Shown in pieces: positions 1-8,651 of a DNA stretch of 19,359 bases (the first letter of the stretch is position 1; every line of letters begins with the position of its first letter). The translations under genes were made by a program, and so were the position numbers. The notes under the pieces were generated by a model, which was given only the letters and a program-made list of their open reading frames with translations, made no database searches and was not told where the DNA came from. This DNA comes from Bacteroidota bacterium (lineage in GTDB: Bacteria; Bacteroidota; Bacteroidia; Bacteroidales; VadinHA17): NCBI GenBank assembly GCA_012838685.1, contig DUOU01000240.1, positions 1 through 19,359 of the forward strand, in the 5' to 3' direction.

Positions 1-1
1 A

Positions 2-3000
2 GCAAGCATCATAACAGACATGTATTACGGAGAGATGGACGGAGATGGGGACCACATACCCGAAATAATGATCGGAAGGTTGCCGGCGGCCGATACGACC
101 GAATTGGCGAACATAACCTCAAAGATCATACAATATGAGAAATATGACTATGAAGAGAGCAATACATTCGCTTCAAATGCCTTGATATTCACAGGATATG
201 ACAAATCATACGGTTACATTATGAACGGGCAGGTCCGTTACGGTTTGGAAAACTATCTGCTACCAGAAAACAATATCAATGAACACCATTTTTACCACTA
301 TGATGTCACAAAAGACACTTTGATAAAAATCATCAACCAGGGAAGTTCTTTTATAAATTATACGGGACACGGTCTATCTACCCGGTTGCTGAGCGTAGAT
401 TTCAAGACCGCGGATACCGCCCTTTTGACCAACAGCAACAAATATCCCGTTTTTATAAGCAATGCGTGCGAAACATCGACATTCACGACCAACTCTCTGG
501 GCAACACAATGGTCAAGGCCAAAAATAAGGGAATGGTCGCTTTTATCGGAAGTTCCGGATCTACTTACTGGAACGAGGATTTCTATTGGGCGGTAGGGCT
601 GGCCACTCCAACGGACACGCCGACATATGAAACTACCGCCCTCGGGGTATTTGACAGGTTATTCCATACCCACGGAGAGAACCCACCGGAATGGCATACC
701 ACTCTTGGTGAAATAGTATACGCCGGCAATATGTCGGTTTCCGCCAGCACAAGTAAATATAAAAAACGGTATTGGGAGAGGTACAATATTGTTGGTGATC
801 CCAGTATGACCCCGATAATCGGGACCCCTGATCCGATTATCGTCGCGATTCCGGACACCCTCCCAAATATGTCCACCTTAATCTCGTTCAAGGGAGAGCC
901 TTTTATGTACGCGGCCCTGTCCAGGCGCGACACCTTGTTGTCGGCTTCTCATATCGGGGTGTCCGGAACAGTGAGTTTTGAAATTCCGGAAATGGAGAAC
1001 GACTCTATATTGCTTGTTGTAACAGGGCAAAACAAAATACCCTTTATCAAGACCCTTTATATCCATAATGTGTCGGGCGAGTTCATTACGGTGACCTCCG
1101 GAACATTCAACGACGACAATGGAAACAACAACGGGAGGGCTGAGTTCGGTGAACCAATTAATCTGGATATCTCCGTTTCCAATCAGGGCTTGACCGATGC
1201 GACCGGATTATACGCTAAAATCAGCTCCCCATCGGAGTGGGTTGAGATTATGACAGACTCCGTAAATATTGGTACGCTTCAGGCAAAAACAACGATAGAT
1301 ATCAACAATCTCTTTTCTCTGATAATAAAAGATAGCATACCAAACAATTATTCGGTTCCAATAGATTTGATGTTAAAAGATGATTATTGTGAAAAATATT
1401 TCGGGCTTTCGCTTACAATTTTCGCCCCTTCGTTAGCCATTGCCACCGTTTATATGGATGACAGGCAAACCGGCAACGGCAACTTTATCGCTGATCCCGG
1501 TGAGACCTTCCAACTTGTTTGCCACCTAATAAACAAAGGAGATGTAGCTGTTACCGGAGATATAGTTGTCAACGCTGACAACACGGATATACTGATTTCC
1601 CCCCATGCTCCTGTAACTATCAACCCAAAGGACACGGTTACAGTTAATATAGATATTGAACAACCCGTAGAAATTCCAATAGGCGAAGAAATTCAATTTG
1701 AGATAATCTTTTTGGCCGAACCTTACGAAGTATCCCAAAATATGGGCCTTAGGATCGGAGGCGCCGCGGAATCCTTTGAAAAAGGAGACTTTAACTCGTT
1801 CCCATGGGTAAATGACGCCCAGTATCCCTGGACAATCACAAACGATACAAGTTTTGATGGCAATATGTCGGCATGTTCAGGCAAGATTTCCCATAAACAG
1901 AGTTCAACGTTGACAATTAACGGTTATTATTGTTCAGCCGACACCCTGAGCTTTTATTACAGGGTCTCCTCAGAAAAGAGTTATGATGTTCTGATTTTCA
2001 GGGTAAATGGCGAAGACATATTAAAAGCCAGTGGTATAATTGACTGGAAAGAGGTTAAAGTCGCCGTGCCCGCCGGATACAACAGGTTTGAATGGATATA
2101 CAAAAAAGATAAGTCAGTTTCACTAAACGAAGACAGAGCTATGATAGATATGATCAACTTCACAAGAATCCAACAGATGGTGTTGATAGAAAATGATATA
2201 GGGTTAGATTCCATAGTATCTCCAAAACCAAAAGCCAGGGGAATCGAAAACCTCTCTGTTTCTCTGTATAACCTTGGAGTTGACACCGTAAAGGGATTTG
2301 AACTGGGATACAGGGTAAACGATGGCGGTGAGATTTCCCAAATATTTACAGATTTATTATACCCTTACGGTGACACTATCAGCGTAACATTCGACCAAAA
2401 AATTGACATGTCAAACATAGGTATTTATAATATTGAGGTCTACAACAAGGAACCCGACGACTACCTTGCCAACGACACCATTAAGCTGACAATTGAGAAT
2501 ATTGGCTATGATCTGGAAATTATTGAAATCGTCGCCCCCGTTCAATCCGACAAACTTGGCAGGGAGATTATAACTGTCAACTTACAGAACAACGGGCCGG
2601 ATAATATCCCAAACTTCACGCTGGCCTACACCATCAACGAGACCGATAAACATACCGAAACATTCGAGGAGAGCCTGATCGCTCATGATAATCCGACAAC
2701 CATCTCATTTGTCAGGAAAGCCAACCTTTCACTATATGGCGAATACGAAATAAAAGTCTTCAACGAACTTCCGGCAGATATCAATCGTTATAACGACACA
2801 TTGACAATAACACTGACAAACAATGATATAACTTCTTTAACCGAGAATCCCTATTATATCGAGCTTTACCCCAATCCTTTCAATTCAGAACTATCCATTT
2901 TTATTGAAACTACTGTCAACGCCAAAGCAACAATACAAATTGCCGATATTTCCGGAAAGATTGTCTCATTACAAGAGCAGGAGATGGTTTCCGGTGAAAA

Positions 3001-3100
3001 TATAGTGACCTTCCACGGAGACAAACTGTCAAACGGTATCTATCTTATAACGATAAATATCAATGGACAGACCTACACAAGAAAAGTTATAAAACAATAA
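2..3100 (+). CDS. Gingipain-family (C25) cysteine peptidase, secreted by type IX system, 5' end missing
   Basis: The reading frame is open at the left edge, so this is the C-terminal 1,032 residues of a larger secreted protease; the first ATG at 20 is internal. Numbering from that ATG, the C25 catalytic core covers about residues 1-275. It shows the family segment DGDHIPEIMIGRLPA, the probable catalytic His117 in NYTGHG and the probable catalytic nucleophile Cys150 in SNACETS, ending at NIVGDPS. Then follow Ig-like and beta-rich linker domains (about 280-580), a MAM/jelly-roll-like segment with the FEKGDF and YPWTI motifs (about 584-716), two CARDB-like repeats of about 100 residues each, and a type IX C-terminal sorting domain beginning YPNPFNSEL and ending TYTRKVIKQ. 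Such proteins cross the outer membrane through the Por/Spr machinery and have the sorting domain cleaved off. Signal peptide and propeptide lie outside the window. The substrate is unknown. The gene is convergent with the next one, only 10 bases away. Confidence 0.9.
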   Translation, partial: ASIITDMYYGEMDGDGDHIPEIMIGRLPAADTTELANITSKIIQYEKYDYEESNTFASNALIFTGYDKSYGYIMNGQVRYGLENYLLPENNINEHHFYHYDVTKDTLIKIINQGSSFINYTGHGLSTRLLSVDFKTADTALLTNSNKYPVFISNACETSTFTTNSLGNTMVKAKNKGMVAFIGSSGSTYWNEDFYWAVGLATPTDTPTYETTALGVFDRLFHTHGENPPEWHTTLGEIVYAGNMSVSASTSKYKKRYWERYNIVGDPSMTPIIGTPDPIIVAIPDTLPNMSTLISFKGEPFMYAALSRRDTLLSASHIGVSGTVSFEIPEMENDSILLVVTGQNKIPFIKTLYIHNVSGEFITVTSGTFNDDNGNNNGRAEFGEPINLDISVSNQGLTDATGLYAKISSPSEWVEIMTDSVNIGTLQAKTTIDINNLFSLIIKDSIPNNYSVPIDLMLKDDYCEKYFGLSLTIFAPSLAIATVYMDDRQTGNGNFIADPGETFQLVCHLINKGDVAVTGDIVVNADNTDILISPHAPVTINPKDTVTVNIDIEQPVEIPIGEEIQFEIIFLAEPYEVSQNMGLRIGGAAESFEKGDFNSFPWVNDAQYPWTITNDTSFDGNMSACSGKISHKQSSTLTINGYYCSADTLSFYYRVSSEKSYDVLIFRVNGEDILKASGIIDWKEVKVAVPAGYNRFEWIYKKDKSVSLNEDRAMIDMINFTRIQQMVLIENDIGLDSIVSPKPKARGIENLSVSLYNLGVDTVKGFELGYRVNDGGEISQIFTDLLYPYGDTISVTFDQKIDMSNIGIYNIEVYNKEPDDYLANDTIKLTIENIGYDLEIIEIVAPVQSDKLGREIITVNLQNNGPDNIPNFTLAYTINETDKHTETFEESLIAHDNPTTISFVRKANLSLYGEYEIKVFNELPADINRYNDTLTITLTNNDITSLTENPYYIELYPNPFNSELSIFIETTVNAKATIQIADISGKIVSLQEQEMVSGENIVTFHGDKLSNGIYLITININGQTYTRKVIKQ

Positions 3101-3110
3101 AATAGGCGGT

Positions 3111-3842
3111 TTAAAGTTCTCTTATCTTTATATTTCTGAACCATACATCATCTCCATGATCTTGAAAACCAATGTAACCCTCTTTGGCCGGATCAACAAA
3201 GTTTGGCCAATCCCTGAATTTTGAATCCGCTACCATAGCCCTCCACGTATCGGACCATAGTTCATACTCAACAACAACGGCCCCATTCTGGATATGGGTA
3301 ACCTTACCTTTATCGACTATGATGGCGGCACTGTTCCATTCTCCTATAGGTTTGCTGTTCTGTGGATTGGCCGGTATCAGATCATACAATGAAGAGGCGG
3401 TACGGTTACCATCCCTGCCAGCTTTAGCATCGGGATGGTTGTCGTTATCGAGAATCTGGAATTCCGGGGCCGACATGTAAATCGGCTGGTCGGGAATTTC
3501 CTGGGCAAGAATGAAAACACCACTGTTTCCGGCTTCCGAAATTCTCCACTCAAAGGAGAGCTCGAAATTACCAAACTTCTTATCGTAAATAATATCGCCG
3601 CCCCCGCCGCGAGCTACACACTTTAACGCGCCATCTTCGATAATCCAACCCTCACCCGGAAAAGTCTCTTTGTTGTATCCGCGCCATCCCTCCATAGATT
3701 TCCCGTCAAACAGGTAAACCCAACCCTCTTCTATTGTTTTTTCAGCATCCGATCCTTTCACTTTTTCTCTGTTTTTATTTGTGTTGCAAGCCATCGCTAC
3801 CAAGACGACAACTAAAGACAAGATTACTAATTTTCCTCGCAT
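3111..3842 (-). CDS. DUF1080 (3-keto-disaccharide hydrolase-like) lipoprotein
   Basis: A 243-residue protein of the DUF1080/PF06439 family, a concanavalin-like beta-sandwich fold; some members hydrolyse 3-keto-glycosides, others are fused to dehydrogenases or cytochromes. Family motifs are visible: LFDGKSMEGWRG, NSGVFI, PEFQILDN, GEWNSAAI and the closing GYIGFQDHGDDVWFRNIKI. The reading frame runs 51 codons further upstream, but the start at 3842 is chosen because it gives a short basic N-terminus, a hydrophobic stretch and a lipobox ending at Cys19 (LVAMAC). The protein is therefore probably anchored in the periplasm or outer membrane. It stands alone: the left neighbour is convergent and the ankyrin gene is divergent. 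No sugar dehydrogenase or transporter partner is visible, so the substrate cannot be named. Family assignment is firm, enzymatic activity is inference. Confidence 0.9.
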   Translation of the reverse strand: MRGKLVILSLVVVLVAMACNTNKNREKVKGSDAEKTIEEGWVYLFDGKSMEGWRGYNKETFPGEGWIIEDGALKCVARGGGGDIIYDKKFGNFELSFEWRISEAGNSGVFILAQEIPDQPIYMSAPEFQILDNDNHPDAKAGRDGNRTASSLYDLIPANPQNSKPIGEWNSAAIIVDKGKVTHIQNGAVVVEYELWSDTWRAMVADSKFRDWPNFVDPAKEGYIGFQDHGDDVWFRNIKIREL

Positions 3843-3952
3843 GACAATAAATTTTTGAAATTTTAATATATAATTGGTCGTTTTGTTCCAACAAAATGAA
3901 TGTCCACATAAACTAAAAAATGATCTTCCCGCGAAGATAGTCAATAAATAAT

Positions 3953-3960
3953 TAACTTTG
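3953..3960 (+). promoter_or_regulatory. Possible -7 promoter box for the ankyrin gene
   Basis: TAACTTTG matches the Bacteroidota -7 consensus TAnnTTTG exactly. It lies about 70 bases before the ankyrin start codon, implying a leader of roughly 65 nucleotides. No convincing -33 TTG box is seen at the usual 19-21 base spacing, so this is tentative. Confidence 0.35.
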
Positions 3961-4031
3961 TACCTCCTGAAAACGGCCATATTAACAATTTTCACAAACC
4001 CTGGAGTATTGAATAGAAACCTATTTCTTTC

Positions 4032-5465
4032 ATGGCATTCAAGTTATTCAGATATATATCAGTAACAACAGTGTTCCTGTTTGTTGTTTCGATTAAACTG
4101 ATGTCGCAGACCACACCTATAGACACATCCGATTATATCCCCTATTATTACCTAAACGCGGTCGAATATAATCTAATGATCGCCGCGTCGAAAGGATACG
4201 ATAGCGAGGTAATCAGATTGCTTGATAAGGGTGCTGATCTGGAATATACAACTTATGAAGGGGCCAATGCCCTGATTTTCGCCGTGGCCAACAACCAATC
4301 AACTACAACGGATATATTGTTATCGGCCCGCTCCGATGTGAACTTAATTACCAAAAAACATGAAACACCCTTGCTGATAGCGCTTTTCAACAATAATTTC
4401 GAAATAGCCGAAAAGCTTATAAGAAATGGGGCCAACATTGACTACCGTGACAACTTTGGTGCCGCTCCACTGCACTATACAGCTCTTTACGGAATGACTG
4501 CCATCGCTGATCTATTATTATATTACGAGGCCGACATTGACATAAGATCAAATGACGGGACAACACCTTTGATGGCGGCTATATGGGTCGGCAACAACGC
4601 CGTAGCCGAACTGCTGATAAGGAACGGAGCGAACATGGAAGCGGTTGACAACAGAGGTTTCACTCCATTCCTGACCGCGGCGCAGTCTGGCAACATCGAT
4701 ATGTTAAATTACCTGAGGGATAAAGGAGTGGACATATATGAACAGAACGATTACAATTGGAACGCATTAATGCTTGCCATTAAAACATCTGAAACTGAGG
4801 CAGTAAAGTTATTGTTGAGTTTTGGGGACAATTGGGAAAAAACGTATAAACCCGCAGCCAGTCCGGCCGAAATAGCGGCCAAAACCGGAAACCGGGAGAT
4901 TATCGATTTAATCGCGAATTCAGGTTTAGATGGTCATTACCGCAAAAATATCGATCATATGTCGTTCGACTTTTCCGGCAGATTTACCAGCCACGGCTTT
5001 AGCAACGGAATCTCCATAACCTTCATGGAACCTGTGACCAATATTGGAACAAGATTCGGTTTTGATGTCAAACCCTGGGCCAACAAGGTTTTGTACACCA
5101 ATAACGACGATATTTTCTACCAGATCAAGGAGAAAAGTTTTTTAGTCTACGGTGGAATCGTTAAAGAGTTTCCGTTAACAAACAGAATTGATAAATTTAA
5201 CCTTAATTTGACCACAGCATTATATCTAGCCTACTATAACAAGGGCAAGAGTGAAAGCTCTATTATAAATATCAATAACGGTTATAAACTTGTTCCCTCC
5301 ATTGGAGTGGACTACTCCTCCCCCTTAGGCGGCTTCTTTACCTCCTGGGAATATCAGACAAACGATTTCTATGGAGTGGGCAGATTATGGACAAGATTTG
5401 GATTCAAGATAAATCTATATTTCCAGCACAAAAGTTCCCCATTAAAAGAGATATCATGGAAATAA
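4032..5465 (+). CDS. Exported ankyrin-repeat protein with beta-barrel-like C-terminal domain
   Basis: A 477-residue protein. Residues 1-26 form a signal peptide (hydrophobic core TTVFLFVVSIKLM, then SQT, a likely cleavage region). About eight ankyrin repeats follow from residue 46 to 300, each about 33 residues, with repeat motifs such as TPLMAAIWVGN and AELLIRNGAN. Ankyrin repeats are protein-binding scaffolds. From about residue 310 the sequence becomes rich in alternating hydrophobic and aromatic beta-strands (FDFSGRFTSHGFSNGISITF, FLVYGGIVKEF, LWTRFGFKINLYF), which resembles a small outer-membrane barrel of about eight strands. That would place the ankyrin domain in the periplasm. The next gene starts inside the last codons of this one, so the two products are probably made together. 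The ankyrin part is certain; the barrel reading is inference from the strand pattern. No known function is recognised. Confidence 0.85.
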   Translation: MAFKLFRYISVTTVFLFVVSIKLMSQTTPIDTSDYIPYYYLNAVEYNLMIAASKGYDSEVIRLLDKGADLEYTTYEGANALIFAVANNQSTTTDILLSARSDVNLITKKHETPLLIALFNNNFEIAEKLIRNGANIDYRDNFGAAPLHYTALYGMTAIADLLLYYEADIDIRSNDGTTPLMAAIWVGNNAVAELLIRNGANMEAVDNRGFTPFLTAAQSGNIDMLNYLRDKGVDIYEQNDYNWNALMLAIKTSETEAVKLLLSFGDNWEKTYKPAASPAEIAAKTGNREIIDLIANSGLDGHYRKNIDHMSFDFSGRFTSHGFSNGISITFMEPVTNIGTRFGFDVKPWANKVLYTNNDDIFYQIKEKSFLVYGGIVKEFPLTNRIDKFNLNLTTALYLAYYNKGKSESSIININNGYKLVPSIGVDYSSPLGGFFTSWEYQTNDFYGVGRLWTRFGFKINLYFQHKSSPLKEISWK

Positions 5466-5896
5466 ACGGTATAAAGCGGTCGGTTAAGACATTGTTGATA
5501 TTCATCCTGACCACCATCTCCTCCTCATGCGAGATCCTGGATATTGTCGATTGTTCCTCTTGCTTCGATGATCCGCCAAATACGGTATCTTTGTATATAA
5601 AGATCAACGAAAATTACTCCAACCATGACAATGTGGCGATAGATATATACGATGGGGATTATGAGGATAACATATTACGTTATTCTTTTAATCTGAGAGG
5701 ATCATCAGACACTCCCATCCAGCTGCCGGTGGACAAAAAATATACATTTACGGCCACATATTCAGTCAATGGAAAGAGTTATATCGTATTTGACATAGTG
5801 GCTCCAACAGTAAAGTACAGCCCGGATGGTTGCGACAATCCATGTTACTATGTACAAGGAGATAAGGTAAACCTAAAATTAAGTTACACTGAATAA
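5456..5896 (+). CDS. Small putative lipoprotein, unknown function
   Basis: A 146-residue protein of no recognised family. The start at 5456 is preferred over an upstream in-frame ATG at 5387 because it gives a classical signal: KR near the N-terminus, the hydrophobic run TLLIFILTT, then a lipobox-like ISSSC with Cys25. The start codon overlaps the stop of the ankyrin gene within the ten bases ATGGAAATAA, an arrangement usually linked to translational coupling. The mature part begins with a CSSC pair (residues 33-36) and has a second pair, CDNPC, near the C-terminus; these could form disulphides in the periplasm. The rest looks like a single beta-sandwich of about 110 residues (SLYIKINENY, YTFTATYSVNGKSY). 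It is probably a partner of the ankyrin protein; this rests on gene arrangement only. Confidence 0.75.
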   Translation: MEINGIKRSVKTLLIFILTTISSSCEILDIVDCSSCFDDPPNTVSLYIKINENYSNHDNVAIDIYDGDYEDNILRYSFNLRGSSDTPIQLPVDKKYTFTATYSVNGKSYIVFDIVAPTVKYSPDGCDNPCYYVQGDKVNLKLSYTE

Positions 5897-5938
5897 TCAT
5901 AAAAAATCATAAGATTTCAATAGATAAATATCATAAAG

Positions 5939-6799
5939 ATGGAAAATATCAAGAAACACCCACTTTACAAGAAATACTCCCTGGACAACCTTATAAGCTC
6001 ACTTCTGGAGTTTTACAGATCAAAATTTATCGTTCTTTTTCTGTCATCATTGGTCGTTTCGGCACTAACAATATTTTATACCAATAAATACGTAGATATG
6101 AACGCCTTACAGGCAACTTCCGATCCGGAGGAGTTGATGTTAATTTTCAATGATATGGTAGTTCCCCTTATGTTGATCTTTCTTGTTAACCTGCTTTTCT
6201 ATATGGTTTTGAACCATTATATAATACATTCTCCCCTTGATGAGAACCATAACTTTTTTCACTCTATGAGGCAATCCCTTAATCTTGTGTTTCCCTATTT
6301 GGTTACCATGGTCCTGTTCCTTTTCGCCGCCTCTCTCGCGGTATTGATCGGATTGAGTTTGTTGATTGTCGGTGTATTTTTCACCTCGCTTTATATGTTT
6401 TCAATTTTTCTGCTTTTACTCCCTATTTTCATTGTTGAAGGGAATAGTATTGGTTCAGCCATATCCCGTTCAATAAAGCTAACGCATAACGGTTTTTGGA
6501 AAAACTTGGGATGGATAGCCGTAGTGGTTCTTGTCTATATGGTGGCCTCCCTTCTACTCTCCGCTGTAATAACCATCCCTTTTGCCGGAAATATTCTGAA
6601 AACCTTGTTGGATCCGGACAGCGCCGCGACAGCTGTTGCCTATACTTCAAATCCAATATATCTTTTTCTTTCTGCCGCGGCAAGTGCCCTGCTCACACCT
6701 GTATTCCCCATTTTTGGAACAATCTTGTACCTTAACGGCAGGGTAAAAGAAGAGACTTCAAACAGAGATATTGAAAAGTCAAACAGTACTGAATATTGA
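5939..6799 (+). CDS. Polytopic membrane protein, glycerophosphodiesterase membrane-domain-like
   Basis: A 286-residue integral membrane protein with no signal peptide and about six hydrophobic segments (near residues 29-46, 72-95, 115-140, 142-166, 190-215 and 236-262). The stretch after the fourth segment, IVEGNSIGSAISRSIKLT followed by GFWKNLGW, resembles a motif shared by the membrane domain of glycerophosphoryl diester phosphodiesterases (PF10110) and related YciC/DUF975 proteins, in which an amphipathic helix follows a glutamate. No phosphodiesterase catalytic domain is present, so this is a stand-alone membrane module whose job is unknown. It starts 42 bases after the lipoprotein gene and probably shares its transcript. 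The hydrophilic tail (about 20 residues) is rich in Lys, Glu, Asn and Ser. It ends 8 bases from the convergent ABC transporter gene. Membrane topology is well supported; the family link is moderate. Confidence 0.75.
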   Translation: MENIKKHPLYKKYSLDNLISSLLEFYRSKFIVLFLSSLVVSALTIFYTNKYVDMNALQATSDPEELMLIFNDMVVPLMLIFLVNLLFYMVLNHYIIHSPLDENHNFFHSMRQSLNLVFPYLVTMVLFLFAASLAVLIGLSLLIVGVFFTSLYMFSIFLLLLPIFIVEGNSIGSAISRSIKLTHNGFWKNLGWIAVVVLVYMVASLLLSAVITIPFAGNILKTLLDPDSAATAVAYTSNPIYLFLSAAASALLTPVFPIFGTILYLNGRVKEETSNRDIEKSNSTEY

Positions 6800-6807
6800 G
6801 GCTGACT

Positions 6808-8634
6808 CTACCCCAGAGATTGGAATCCACACAAACGGGAATAGTATCCGTCTATTTTGTTTACCAACTCAACATGGTTGCCGCACTCAACAATCCTTCC
6901 CTCATCCATAACGACAATCAGGTCAGATTTCTGGATTGTAGATAACCTGTGGGCTATTATCAGCGATGTCCTGTTTTTCATCAACTTGGAAATGGCATCC
7001 TGTACCAAACGTTCAGATTCGGTATCAAGGGCGGATGTTGCCTCATCAAGTATCAATATCGGGGGATTGGCCATAATTGCCCTGGCTATGCTTACACGCT
7101 GACGCTGTCCCCCACTGAGTTTTCCTCCCGATTCGCCAACCAGACTTTCGTATCCCTTCTCTGTCTCAATTATAAAATCGTGGGCGTTAGCGATTCTAGC
7201 CGCCTCTTCGACTCTCTTGGCATCAATATCGCCATCTATTCCAAAGGCAATATTTTCAGTGAACGATGTATTGAACAAGATCGGATTCTGGCTTACAATT
7301 CCCATAAGATTTCTCAGGTCTTTCATCGCGATATCTCTTATATCGACTCCATCAATAAAAACCCCTCCCTTATCGGGATCAATAAATCTTGGCAATAAGT
7401 CTACCAATGTAGATTTGCCGGCGCCTGACTTGCCGACAATCGCTACGGTTTGTCCTTTCCTGATCTCCAGGTTAATATCTTTAAGCACAGGTTCACTATT
7501 ATATGAAAACCAAACACCCCTAAACTCTATTGAATTGTTGAACCCATCTATTTTTACCGGATGTAATGGATCTGTAATGGTCTCTTCGGCATTAAAAAGC
7601 TGTTCTACCCTCTCTATTGACGCTACACCTTTTGAGATATTGAACCAGGCCGCGGTAATTTGTTTAAGTGGTTGGATGATCTGTGTAAAAACAATCACAA
7701 AAGCGATAAGTCGGTCGGGCGTCAACGAACCAACCTCTTCCAAAGCCAAGCTACCACCGAAATACATCAGGACAATAACAACAATTGACCCCAAAAATTC
7801 GCTTAACGGTGAAGCCAGATAATTTTTTCTTATTACCCGTTTAAATATCTTTGAGTACCTTTCATTTGATTCATTGAACAGGTCTTCCATCTTTTTTTCG
7901 GCATTGAAACCTTTGATGATCCTAAGACCTGAAAGCGACTCCTCCAATACCGAAAGCACCCTGCCCAGGTTCTCCTGGCCCAAAAAGGCCTTAGATCTTA
8001 AACTCTTGCTGGCCTTGCCGATAAACCATCCGCTTACAGGCAACAAAAGCAGGGCGAACAGTGTCAGTTGGTAACTGGTAACAAAAAGGTAAATCAGAAA
8101 AATCACAACAGTTATGGGATCCCTGATAAGCATTGTCAATGAAGATATAACTGAAATCTCTATCTCCTGGACATCATTTGATACCCTTGTCAAGATATCC
8201 CCTTTGCGGGCATCGGAGAAATAACCCACAGGCAACCGCAATATCTTACTGTAAATATTTTTACGGATATCCCTTACAGTACTGGAACGAATGTAAGCCA
8301 TACTGTTGTTTGACAAGAATATAAAACCGTTTTTAAGCAGACTGGCGATCAAAAAAACAAGGCATACTATCATTAGAGCGCCCAGTCTGCCATAACTATC
8401 AATAAAGACCGTGAGATAGTACTGCACCAGTGTCGATATATAGTTTACGCTCATTTGAAACTCCCCCGGGTGTGGAGTGGCAACTGTCATACTGAAAAGA
8501 ACCTTCAGAAATGGTACGGCCAGGGAATATGAAAACAGCGCGAAAACAGCACTCAATAGGTTGTAAATGATATTTGTGAATATAGCTCCCTTATATGGGA
8601 GCACATATTTCAAGACCAGTTTAATCCTGTCCAT
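6808..8634 (-). CDS. MsbA-like ABC exporter, fused permease and ATPase
   Basis: A 608-residue half-transporter of the ABCB/MsbA type, expected to act as a homodimer in the inner membrane. The transmembrane domain with six helices covers about residues 15-340. The nucleotide-binding domain follows with Walker A GKSGAGKST (401-409), signature LSGGQ (506-510), Walker B ILILDE with Asp530 and catalytic Glu531, and the switch His562 in IIAHRLSTI. All ATPase residues are intact and the length is normal for the family. Members export lipid A, other lipids, drugs or peptides; in Bacteroidota such genes are often taken as the lipid A flippase, but the sequence alone does not prove the substrate. The gene begins 17 bases after the purB stop on the same strand and is probably cotranscribed with it. 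No gene for a lipid A pathway enzyme is adjacent. Confidence 0.92.
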   Translation of the reverse strand: MDRIKLVLKYVLPYKGAIFTNIIYNLLSAVFALFSYSLAVPFLKVLFSMTVATPHPGEFQMSVNYISTLVQYYLTVFIDSYGRLGALMIVCLVFLIASLLKNGFIFLSNNSMAYIRSSTVRDIRKNIYSKILRLPVGYFSDARKGDILTRVSNDVQEIEISVISSLTMLIRDPITVVIFLIYLFVTSYQLTLFALLLLPVSGWFIGKASKSLRSKAFLGQENLGRVLSVLEESLSGLRIIKGFNAEKKMEDLFNESNERYSKIFKRVIRKNYLASPLSEFLGSIVVIVLMYFGGSLALEEVGSLTPDRLIAFVIVFTQIIQPLKQITAAWFNISKGVASIERVEQLFNAEETITDPLHPVKIDGFNNSIEFRGVWFSYNSEPVLKDINLEIRKGQTVAIVGKSGAGKSTLVDLLPRFIDPDKGGVFIDGVDIRDIAMKDLRNLMGIVSQNPILFNTSFTENIAFGIDGDIDAKRVEEAARIANAHDFIIETEKGYESLVGESGGKLSGGQRQRVSIARAIMANPPILILDEATSALDTESERLVQDAISKLMKNRTSLIIAHRLSTIQKSDLIVVMDEGRIVECGNHVELVNKIDGYYSRLCGFQSLG

Positions 8635-8651
8635 CTGTTTGTGCTCAATTA

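Noticed and set aside
3843..3995. 51-codon N-terminal extension of the DUF1080 gene
   Set aside because: The extension has no family similarity and would bury a clear lipoprotein signal (MRGKLVILSL and on to Cys19) inside the protein; it also covers the region where promoters for both divergent genes must lie.
7217..7822. 201-codon + strand frame inside the ABC exporter gene
   Set aside because: It is the antisense shadow of a gene with every ABC motif intact, has no recognisable domain, and no promoter or ribosome binding site stands out.
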